Shown: positions 17,314 through 24,048 of the stretch, one piece after another
How the letters are laid out: each line of letters opens with the position of its first letter
How positions within the stretch are numbered: the first letter of the stretch is position 1
From: Candidatus Thorarchaeota archaeon MP8T_1
Lineage (GTDB): Archaea > Asgardarchaeota > Thorarchaeia > Thorarchaeales > Thorarchaeaceae
Reading direction: 5' to 3'
NCBI GenBank assembly: GCA_002825465.1
Contig: PJER01000003.1
Span: 1 to 64,000, forward strand
Length of the DNA stretch: 64,000 nt
Program-made: the position numbers and the translations under genes
Notes under the pieces: generated by a model
The model's database searches: none
What the model saw: the letters and a program-made list of their open reading frames with translations, nothing else
What the model was told of the DNA's origin: nothing

Positions 17314-17883
17314 TCAGCTTCTTGCGCCTTTCCTTACATTACGCCATTCTTCAACTGCTAATTCGATTGCCTTCTCTAATTCAGACCCTGTAAGGTTCAG
17401 TTCTGGTGAAGAGGCAATGATGATTCCTTTTACCTTTTCCTCAGAATCCTCTTCCATTATTCCTTCCAACAAAGCACCGACTATATCATCACTAACTTCA
17501 CGTTCTTTCAAGTACAATGCAAATGGTGTATAAGAAACAGGCACATGTCCGCTTGAGGTAGAAGCTTTGATTCCAATCTCTGCAAGCTTGGATTCAAACA
17601 TCTCAGTGATTATCTCATCACGTGAACGAACTTGAGGTACTGAAAGGTTCTTACCTTTCTCTGCCTCACTGGCCATTTTTCTCATTGGTTTCATTAGGTA
17701 CCCCTTGACTTTCACCTTCGATTTCATCTGTTTCGATGGTTTCGTTTTAGGGGATTTTGATGCTTGGGATTTTCTGAATATTGCCACGGCAATCACGATT
17801 CCAATTACCCATAAAGTTCCTATTAGTATCAATGGGTCCATGAATATCGCTACTATTTGGTCAAGAAAGCCAGATTCTTGCAA
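17314..17883 (-). CDS. Single-pass membrane protein, hypothetical
   Basis: A 189-residue protein with one N-terminal hydrophobic segment (~residues 8-36, 'FMDPLILIGTLWVIGIVIAV'), then a very basic stretch (KSQASKSPKTKPSKQMKSKVK) that would stay in the cytoplasm by the positive-inside rule. The rest is a soluble helical domain ('DEIITEMFESKLAEIGIKAS', 'ELEKAIELAVEEWRNVRKG'). No family is recognised. Its stop overlaps the ribosome-binding region of alaX, so the two are co-transcribed, but nothing links it to tRNA editing beyond that. Confidence 0.72.
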   Translation of the reverse strand: MQESGFLDQIVAIFMDPLILIGTLWVIGIVIAVAIFRKSQASKSPKTKPSKQMKSKVKVKGYLMKPMRKMASEAEKGKNLSVPQVRSRDEIITEMFESKLAEIGIKASTSSGHVPVSYTPFALYLKEREVSDDIVGALLEGIMEEDSEEKVKGIIIASSPELNLTGSELEKAIELAVEEWRNVRKGARS

Positions 17884-17993
17884 TTGATTACGCCCTGTAC
17901 ATGATAAATAATAATGTAACTATATCTATCACCACAACGTCAAGTTTAAGGTTTGTCCTGAGTTGCCAGTGACACTGTTCAATGGTGATTATA

Positions 17994-18776
17994 ATGGATA
18001 GAACAAGGAAAATTCTAGATGATTTGACGTCGGGGAAACTAACAATCGAAGAAGCTGAAACGAAACTCAAATCGTTATCCATTGATAGTGTAAGCGATTT
18101 AGCTGCAATTGATATTTCACGAGGTGAAAGGAATGGAATCCCCGAAGTTGTCTACGGTGAATCAAAGAGTGCTGAAGATATTGTCACCATTGTCAGAACT
18201 ATGCTAAGTACTCACAGTGTTGCTCTTGTTACAAGATTGAATAAAGAGAAACTTAACTATCTCAAGACCAGTTTTATTGACATGGAGATTGAAACAACAG
18301 GAAGAGACCCGATCATCACAGCCTTGGTAAGCAATTCAAACTGGGTTCCTGAAAAGATAGAAGGAAAAATAGCGATAATAACAGCTGGCACATCAGATAT
18401 TCCATATGCAAAAGAAGCAGAAGCACTGGCAAAGCTAGTAGGCATTAAAGTACTGAGTTTCTACGATATAGGTGTTGCAGGAATTCACAGACTAGTAGAA
18501 CCAATTAAAAAGATAATATCAGAAGAAGTGGATGCACTCATAGTGTTCGCAGGGATGGAAGGAGCCCTACCTACTGTTATCGCAGCACTTGTAGATATTC
18601 CTGTAATCGGAGTTCCAGTTCCAACAGGATATGGATATCGAGGGCAGGGAGAGACAGCTCTTGCCTCTATGTTACAGTCTTGCTCGCCTGGTCTTGCTGT
18701 GGTGAACATTGGAAACGGTCTCGGTGCAGCTTCAGTTGCGTCACTTATTGCTAAACGAGCTGCAAGGAAAAGATAA
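17994..18776 (+). CDS. larB: LarB, pyridinium-3,5-biscarboxylic acid mononucleotide synthase
   Basis: A 260-residue PurE-like enzyme. LarB carboxylates nicotinic acid adenine dinucleotide and releases AMP in the first step of nickel-pincer nucleotide cofactor synthesis. The family pattern is clear: an N-terminal helical region, then 'IAIITAGTSDIPYAKEAEAL', 'YDIGVAGIHRLVEP', 'DALIVFAGMEGALPTVIAAL', 'VIGVPVPTGYGYRGQGETAL' and the ending 'VVNIGNGLGAASVASLIA'. I start at ATG 17994 because GGTGA (17984-17988) is 5 nt ahead; the ATG at 17982 overlaps that site. No larC, larE or racemase gene is present in the window. It is convergent with the M20 peptidase gene (4-nt gap). Confidence 0.9.
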   Translation: MDRTRKILDDLTSGKLTIEEAETKLKSLSIDSVSDLAAIDISRGERNGIPEVVYGESKSAEDIVTIVRTMLSTHSVALVTRLNKEKLNYLKTSFIDMEIETTGRDPIITALVSNSNWVPEKIEGKIAIITAGTSDIPYAKEAEALAKLVGIKVLSFYDIGVAGIHRLVEPIKKIISEEVDALIVFAGMEGALPTVIAALVDIPVIGVPVPTGYGYRGQGETALASMLQSCSPGLAVVNIGNGLGAASVASLIAKRAARKR

Positions 18777-18780
18777 TGGA

Positions 18781-19908
18781 CTATCTATCGAATTTTCTGG
18801 CAATCCCTAGATATACATCTACAGCTTTGTATAATTCGTCAAGACGAATATACTCATTTGGTTGATGTGCTTGTTCTATCGAACCAGGTCCGCAAATCAC
18901 ATTCATGATTCCAACCTTTGGTTGAAGAACTGAGCAATCAGTTCCGTATGTGGCACTAGATAATGGGGGACTATTTCCAGTCACTCGTTCTACTTCATTT
19001 TGAGTAATCGAAACAATCTCGGAATCCTTAGGAGTAATTACACAAGGTTTTCCGTGAATATACTCAACACGAACCCGCTCTCCAAGACCAATCGCATGTA
19101 TCCTATCATTCATCTGTTCAAGTAATGATTTTGGAGATTGGCCTTTTACAGTTCGCATATCCACTTGAGCTTCGCAATTGGCTGCGACTACATTGACCTT
19201 GATTCCACCATTAATCATCCCAATGCTTATTGTGGGATCTCCTAGAAGTTCATCTCGTTCATATGGGTAGGGTTCATCAGTCAACGCTTGAAGGGCATTC
19301 ATACACAATTGGATTGCATTCACACCTTCTTCAGGTCTCGAACCGTGAGCAGATTTTCCTGTTGCAATAACCTTTGACCAGAAGATACCTTTTTCGCCAA
19401 CAAGGACTTGTAATGATGTGGGTTCAGCACACACTCCAAATTTTACACCATCAAGTTCTCCACTCTTTGCTACTTCTTCAGCTCCTGAACAACCACTCTC
19501 CTCATCTGATGTTGTCAACACGAGGAGAGGTTTCTCATGCTTTTCATCAGTATAGAGAATAAGGGCTTCAGTCAAAGCTGCTACAGGACCTTTCATATCG
19601 CATGCACCACGACCAAAGAGAAGACCATTGATAACTTCTGAAGCAAAAGGATCGTGATCCCAACTCTCTCGATTTCCAATGGGAACAGTATCCATATGAC
19701 CATGCATGACAAGTTCGCCCTTCTCCCCATCATGACTTGAAAATATCAGGTTTGGTCTCTTGCTTGGGCCAACTGAGATGCATGATATTCCGAAAGCTTC
19801 TAGGTGATCACGAAGAATCTTAGCAACCTCATCTTCTTTTCCAGGAGGGTTCTCAGAATTAGTTGCTATCAGGTCTTTCAGGAGAGTGAGAACTCTTGAT
19901 TTATTCAT
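18781..19908 (-). CDS. M20 family deacylase/peptidase (ArgE/DapE/ACY1 type)
   Basis: A 375-residue zinc-dependent amidohydrolase. Metal and catalytic motifs are present: 'LVMHGHMDTVPIGNRESWDH' (~residue 70, H and D ligands), 'GRGACDMKGPVAALTEAL' (~100), 'LTTSDEESGCSGAEEV' (~130, catalytic and ligand Glu) and a C-terminal 'SSATYGTDCSV'/'CGPGSIEQAHQPNEYIRLDE' with the last His ligand. The dimerisation domain lies between. The start is ATG 19908 (MNKSRVLTLL): GGTGT lies 8 nt ahead and the longer N-terminus (MVFVIVIYST...) has no family counterpart. The substrate (acetyl-amino acid, succinyl-DAP or dipeptide) cannot be fixed. Confidence 0.88.
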   Translation of the reverse strand: MNKSRVLTLLKDLIATNSENPPGKEDEVAKILRDHLEAFGISCISVGPSKRPNLIFSSHDGEKGELVMHGHMDTVPIGNRESWDHDPFASEVINGLLFGRGACDMKGPVAALTEALILYTDEKHEKPLLVLTTSDEESGCSGAEEVAKSGELDGVKFGVCAEPTSLQVLVGEKGIFWSKVIATGKSAHGSRPEEGVNAIQLCMNALQALTDEPYPYERDELLGDPTISIGMINGGIKVNVVAANCEAQVDMRTVKGQSPKSLLEQMNDRIHAIGLGERVRVEYIHGKPCVITPKDSEIVSITQNEVERVTGNSPPLSSATYGTDCSVLQPKVGIMNVICGPGSIEQAHQPNEYIRLDELYKAVDVYLGIARKFDR

Positions 19909-19995
19909 TAGAAGTGACACCAAGATAGTGCGAGTCCAACGAATGCTATGAAGGTTTCTGAATCTAGTAGAGTAGATTACAATCACAAACACCAT

Positions 19996-20194
19996 ATAGG
20001 AAGACCTTCGTAATTATCCTGTGGCAATCGATGACGCGGTTACCCCTGTCTGAGCAATTGCTATGCGATGACGAACCAAGAGCAACCCGAGATCTGCCAC
20101 ACTATGATTTCTTCAGAATTAGGTGGGCTGAGACCCCAGTAGTTTGGTTAGCGGGGAGAGAGATTTCAACACCAATCGCAATGTAAGTCGATCT
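19996..20194. other. Non-coding stretch with a possible C/D-box-like RNA
   Basis: About 200 nt without a convincing protein gene between the M20 gene and the 56-residue ORF. It includes the C/D-like element at 20020-20101. The remainder (20102-20194) has a GGTGGGCTGAGACCCC segment (20131-20146) but nothing I can identify. Confidence 0.4.
20020..20101 (+). ncRNA. Candidate C/D-box-like small RNA
   Basis: An 82-nt segment closed by the inverted repeat TGTGGCA (20020-20026) / TGCCACA (20095-20101). Inside are two near-identical GATGACG blocks resembling C and C' boxes (TCGATGA 20028-20034, GCGATGA 20065-20071) and one CTGA (20050-20053) in the D' position. The final D box would be a non-standard CTGC (20094-20097). 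The C to D' interval is 15 nt, normal for archaeal C/D sRNAs. No guide target was recognised, so the call is tentative. Confidence 0.3.
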
Positions 20195-20365
20195 CTATAA
20201 CTCGTCAGGTGTGATGACGAGATGATTCTTTTCTAGAACCACTCCAAACTTCTGACCATCATCTGAAACAACAGCGACATCAGCATCTCGAAGGAATCCC
20301 TTTACATCATTCCGTATCTTTCGAGATGGGAGATCACCGATGTGTATGACGTAGGTCTCAGCCAA
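20195..20365 (-). CDS. 56-residue hypothetical protein
   Basis: A short frame on the minus strand reads (M)AETYVIHIGDLPSRKIRND then VKGFLRDADVAVVSDDGQKF and GVVLEKNHLVITPDEL before a TAG. It looks like a compact alpha/beta protein with alternating hydrophobic strands and balanced charge, unlike a random frame. The start is TTG (20365-20363) with GGAG 8 nt upstream. A TATA box (TATATATA, 20447-20454) sits ~85 nt upstream of the start codon, giving a leader of about 57 nt. I do not recognise a family. The same span could instead be part of a longer transcript, but the codon pattern favours a gene. Confidence 0.5.
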   Translation of the reverse strand: MAETYVIHIGDLPSRKIRNDVKGFLRDADVAVVSDDGQKFGVVLEKNHLVITPDEL

Positions 20366-20446
20366 TGTGTAAACTCCAGCGGATGTTGTGGTCGGCGCGA
20401 CAGTCTAAGAGGGATGCAAGACTTATGCCTATGATAGACATCGTGG

Positions 20447-20454
20447 TATATATA
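20447..20454 (-). promoter_or_regulatory. TATA box upstream of the 56-residue ORF
   Basis: TATATATA with T/C-rich flank on the minus strand; initiation would be expected near 20422, ahead of the TTG at 20365. Confidence 0.4.
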
Positions 20455-20733
20455 GAAGAATCCGATTAGGAAACCTATCAAAATAGGTGGAAACTACGTT
20501 TCTAGAGCATCTTCAAATACTCATTTTTGAAGTAGTTTATCATAAATGGATACGATTCTGATTCGTATTACGTTGGTATGGTACATCTTAACAAATGGCC
20601 ATATACCAGAAATCCCTATGAGATGTAGTGTACTATGGTAAACTTCATCCAATTCCATAACTAACTACTTTCTAATTCGATATTATAATCAACATAAGAA
20701 AGTAGACTCATCGAGTCTACTTCTATTTAGAGA
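20455..20733. other. Intergenic stretch without a gene
   Basis: No ORF with gene-like sequence. It holds a small hairpin ACCTAT-CAAA-ATAGGT (20473-20488), the 16-mer CTTAACAAATGGCCAT (20587-20602) that recurs at 60526-60541, and the terminator-like hairpin at 20700-20722. Confidence 0.4.
20700..20722 (-). terminator. Hairpin after the downstream DapA-Fae gene
   Basis: A perfect 10-bp stem, AAGTAGACTC / GAGTCTACTT, with a 3-nt loop. On the minus strand it lies 11 nt after the stop at 20734 and is followed by TTCTTATG, so it probably ends the DapA-Fae transcript. Confidence 0.55.
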
Positions 20734-22212
20734 TCATGGATTATATGCAAAGGGATGCCGGGCTGATTCCTTTCGCTTGATTATCTCATCAACGCTTTGA
20801 CGCCCTTCGATTGCTCTCCGTAGTGCATGTCGCACAGCAATGAAATTATTGATGTGAACTCGCTTCGGATTTGCAGCACTTGGATGAACGAATACATTCA
20901 CTGCAAGAATGAGATCAGGAACTAACTCGTGTGGAATGATCATATCAGTTATCGTCCTCTTTACAGCATCTGCGACAGCTTTCTGAGCAACCTCGAAGAC
21001 CATCTTCTGATGTCGTTCTGATGTGATTGTCACAGTAGGAGCAAACACTGTTGCCAACTCAAGGTCTTTGATAATATTGGAAGGATGCTGACCCTCAATT
21101 ATCTTACCTGCGTCAACAAGCGCTTCTTGCATGGGGCCATCTCGGATTCCAAGGACTAGATCAACATGAGCAACCTCAGTATTGCCACCAAAAAGAGCTT
21201 CTCCATGGAGAAGAGTCAAATCTTCAACGACATTCGGAACCATTCCTACCGCCTTTGGGTACTCTTCTGATTCTATTGACCTCTTACCCATCTTGTACGT
21301 AACAACCCCCCGAGGAATTAACTGAAGGTCTTCAAGACAGGCTCGAAGCTCATCAAGATTGCCATAGTCAAGGGAATCACCAACTTGCAAGGGAGGTCGA
21401 GCAGTACCAACAGGGATTCCCATCATATTCAAGGCAGCCTTGATAGCAAGGCCACCGCCATTATTGACAAAGATACGGACTGTCTTCTGAATACTCCGTT
21501 GAATAATGATAGCTTCTTTCATATCGCCTGTAGCAATAGCTGTTTGCATCCTGATGTATCTGTCAGGGAAAACATTCGCGCTTGCTAAGATTGCACCATT
21601 ACATCCAGCAGCGAGAGCTGGGAGGGCCACTTCATCATGACCAACTACAACTTGGAAGTTTTCGGGGCGACGCACTAGGATTGTGGTAAGGTTAATCAAA
21701 TCTCCACTCGAATCTTTGAGACCTATAATTCCATCAATCTCTCTCAATCCATCAATCATTGTCCAATGTAGAGGCACTCCAGTGACTTGAGGAATATTAT
21801 AGACAAAGATGGGAATATCACTATTATTTGCAACTCGCTCAAAGTGTTCATAGATTTCCTTTGCGGAGGGTTTCAGGAAATAAGGTGAAACAACAAGAGC
21901 AGCGTCTGCTCCTAATTCAGCAGCACGGCGAGTCAATTTTATTGTATCAGCAGTAGATGAGTAACCCGTCCCTGCAATTACAGGAACTTTCCTTTTTGCA
22001 GCTTCACAAGCAATTTGGATAGCTTTTACCTTTTCTTCGAATTTCATGCTTGTGAACTCGCCTGTGGTACCACAAGGAACAATACCTGTTGCACCAGCCT
22101 TAATGGTGTATTCAATGAGTTTACGATATTGTTTTTCATTTACACCATGCTCATCAAATGGAGTTACAAGAGCGGGGTATACACCTTGGAATCGGAATCC
22201 ATCTTCGGACAT
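20734..22212 (-). CDS. DapA-type aldolase fused to formaldehyde-activating enzyme (Fae) domain, catalytic His present
   Basis: A 492-residue fusion. Residues ~5-300 are a class I DapA/NAL/KDG-aldolase barrel: 'GTTGEF' (48-53), 'YNIPQV' with Tyr138 and 'GLKDSSGD' with the Schiff-base Lys166. Residues ~335-470 match Fae: 'HGEALFGGNTEVAHVDLVLG' (His349 equals the catalytic His of 'EVAHIDLIIG'), 'VFAPTVTITSERH', 'AVADAVKRTITDMIIPHE' and 'LILAVNVFVHPSA'. Fae condenses formaldehyde with tetrahydromethanopterin. The fusion suggests that the aldolase releases (or uses) formaldehyde, as in the known Fae-Hps fusions; the aldol substrate (for example 4-hydroxy-2-oxobutanoate) is inference. It follows its paralogue by 6 nt in one operon and ends at a hairpin. 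Confidence 0.85.
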   Translation of the reverse strand: MSEDGFRFQGVYPALVTPFDEHGVNEKQYRKLIEYTIKAGATGIVPCGTTGEFTSMKFEEKVKAIQIACEAAKRKVPVIAGTGYSSTADTIKLTRRAAELGADAALVVSPYFLKPSAKEIYEHFERVANNSDIPIFVYNIPQVTGVPLHWTMIDGLREIDGIIGLKDSSGDLINLTTILVRRPENFQVVVGHDEVALPALAAGCNGAILASANVFPDRYIRMQTAIATGDMKEAIIIQRSIQKTVRIFVNNGGGLAIKAALNMMGIPVGTARPPLQVGDSLDYGNLDELRACLEDLQLIPRGVVTYKMGKRSIESEEYPKAVGMVPNVVEDLTLLHGEALFGGNTEVAHVDLVLGIRDGPMQEALVDAGKIIEGQHPSNIIKDLELATVFAPTVTITSERHQKMVFEVAQKAVADAVKRTITDMIIPHELVPDLILAVNVFVHPSAANPKRVHINNFIAVRHALRRAIEGRQSVDEIIKRKESARHPFAYNP

Positions 22213-22218
22213 TATTTT

Positions 22219-23616
22219 TTACCTCCATATCTCAGAAAGTGCAGTTTCTACTGCCTGTTGTGTAGCATTAACAACCTCACGACGATCGCTGGAGTCTAAA
22301 TCAACATCCATAGCCATTATGGCAATATCATTCGTAAGGGATTTCTTTGGTATCTTTCCATCTTCAAGTAATGATGCTACAGCCTTAGCTGCGCCAGATT
22401 GAACAGGACCGTAGAAGAGTGATGCCTGTCTCATCGAAGAAATTTTGCGAGTTGGAAACATCAGACTACTTGGTCGTACTGCTAGATTGGGTTCCAAAAT
22501 AACAGTCAATGCTTCATGACCTGTTTTTGCTCTTGTTAATAATCTAACAAAGGCCTTACCAATTGAACCATTCTTTGGACCGGCTACAATCCCCACAGAT
22601 ACAATATCATTGGAGGCTTTACCAGTCATTAGACCAGCAGAGTGACCGAGGGTGATTCCATGTTCTTCTAATACCTGTAAAATCTCAATATCTTTGTTTA
22701 TCGGTTCAAAAGCATGCTTCTCCAGAACACCGAGTCGCTCAAGTTCAAGACGAATGTCATCTTTAACCTCTGGTGTTAATGTACCACCTGAGTTGAGAGG
22801 CATTCTACTACGTCCAGCCTTGATTCCCATCATTCGGAGGGCAGCCTTGATGGGAGGAGCTGCACCATATTTGAGAACCATTCTGGCAAATGTCTGTGCT
22901 TCACGTTGTAATTTTGCTGCATCATCGAGTTTGTTCTCGCGAGCGAGTCGCATGACTTCCAACCAGATGTGTGGAATAACATTTGCTGAAGCCATGATGG
23001 CTGCATTTGAACCAGCAACCACGGCTGAAAGAAACACTTCATCTGCTCCGCATATGACTTCGATCTTTCCTTTCAATTTTTGAATCAATTCTAATAGATA
23101 TGGAACATTACCACTACTATCCTTGATACCTACAACACCATCTAGATTAGCAAGGTCCTCTACAACATTTGGATTAATTGGACCCAGAGTGCATTGAGGA
23201 ATATTATAGAGAATCAAAGGAAGATTTCCTTTACGAGCAATGGATGAATAATGTTCATAGTATCCCTTATCTGAGGGACGCAGATAGTATGGTGAAATAA
23301 CTAGAGCTGCGTCGCAACCGAGATTGGCAGCATATTTGGTCAGGTCAATTGTGGCTTTGGTACTATGCTGACCAGTTCCAGCAATTATTGGAACGCGTCC
23401 ATCAACGAAATCAACTGTCAGTTTCAGTAATTTCTTCCGCTCCTCTGTACGCATGTAAGAGAATTCTCCTGTTGTACCAGCAGGGACAACACCTGTGACA
23501 CCCTTACTGATAACGTAGTCAACTACCTGTTTGAAGCCTTCCTCATCGATATCTCCATCACGAGTGAATGGTGTTACGAGGGCAGGCATTACACCTGTAG
23601 GTTTGAACTTACTCAC
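22219..23616 (-). CDS. DapA-type aldolase fused to Fae-like domain, catalytic His replaced
   Basis: A 465-residue paralogue of the next gene. Residues ~5-295 are a DapA-type barrel with 'GTTGEF' (48-53), 'LYNIPQ' with Tyr137, and 'GIKDSSGN' with Lys165. Residues ~318-462 align to Fae: 'GLMTGKASNDIVSVGIVAGP', 'GHEALTVILEPNLAVRP', 'LFYGPVQSGAAKAVASLLED' and 'GKIP'. The position of the catalytic His in 'EVAHVD' is Ser340 here ('DIVSVG'), so this domain probably does not activate formaldehyde by itself and may instead serve as a scaffold or bind the pterin. First gene of the two-gene operon; a possible heteromer with the downstream protein is inference. Confidence 0.85.
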   Translation of the reverse strand: MSKFKPTGVMPALVTPFTRDGDIDEEGFKQVVDYVISKGVTGVVPAGTTGEFSYMRTEERKKLLKLTVDFVDGRVPIIAGTGQHSTKATIDLTKYAANLGCDAALVISPYYLRPSDKGYYEHYSSIARKGNLPLILYNIPQCTLGPINPNVVEDLANLDGVVGIKDSSGNVPYLLELIQKLKGKIEVICGADEVFLSAVVAGSNAAIMASANVIPHIWLEVMRLARENKLDDAAKLQREAQTFARMVLKYGAAPPIKAALRMMGIKAGRSRMPLNSGGTLTPEVKDDIRLELERLGVLEKHAFEPINKDIEILQVLEEHGITLGHSAGLMTGKASNDIVSVGIVAGPKNGSIGKAFVRLLTRAKTGHEALTVILEPNLAVRPSSLMFPTRKISSMRQASLFYGPVQSGAAKAVASLLEDGKIPKKSLTNDIAIMAMDVDLDSSDRREVVNATQQAVETALSEIWR

Positions 23617-23723
23617 AGAATCACCGAGATACGGAGCAATTTTATCGTGTATATGTAACCTTCGCTTGAGTCAAATGGTTACAAAATGGAAGTCGATATA
23701 TGTAAGTTCGAGAAGAGTGAATT

Positions 23724-24047
23724 ATGTCAGAATATGTGATTGCTCTTACAACTTGCCCTACTAACAAGAGTAAAGAGCTTGGACAGTATCTCGTCAATCT
23801 ACAGGTATGCGCCTGTGTGAATATCATACCCAAAATCTTGAGCATATATCACTGGAAAGGTGATGTTGTAACAGATGACGAGTCACTTCTGATAATAAAG
23901 ACACAGGAAAAATACAAGGAGAAACTCTTGGCATTCATCAAGGAAAAACATCCTTACGAAGTACCTGAATTTGTTGTGGTTCCAATCCAATGGGGATCCG
24001 ATGATTATCTTAATTGGATAGCATCAAGTATCAATACTATAGAATGA
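23724..24047 (+). CDS. cutA: CutA1 divalent-cation tolerance protein
   Basis: A 107-residue homotrimeric ferredoxin-like-fold protein (PII-like). Family pattern: 'YVIALTTCPTNKSKELGQYL', 'VCACVNIIPKILSIYHWKGD', 'ESLLIIKTQEKYKEKLLAFI' and 'HPYEVPEFVVVPIQWGSDDY', with the conserved W and the ending 'YLNWI'. Length is normal. It is divergent from the DapA-Fae operon and its stop is 2 nt from the convergent 815-residue gene. A TATA-like GATATATG ~25 nt before the ATG suggests a leaderless or very short leader. The true role of CutA (metal or signalling) is unsettled in the family. Confidence 0.93.
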   Translation: MSEYVIALTTCPTNKSKELGQYLVNLQVCACVNIIPKILSIYHWKGDVVTDDESLLIIKTQEKYKEKLLAFIKEKHPYEVPEFVVVPIQWGSDDYLNWIASSINTIE

Positions 24048-24048
24048 C

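Noticed and set aside
20120..20170. GGTGGGCTGAGACCCC segment as part of RNase P or SRP RNA
   Set aside because: None of the universally conserved motifs of those RNAs are present nearby.
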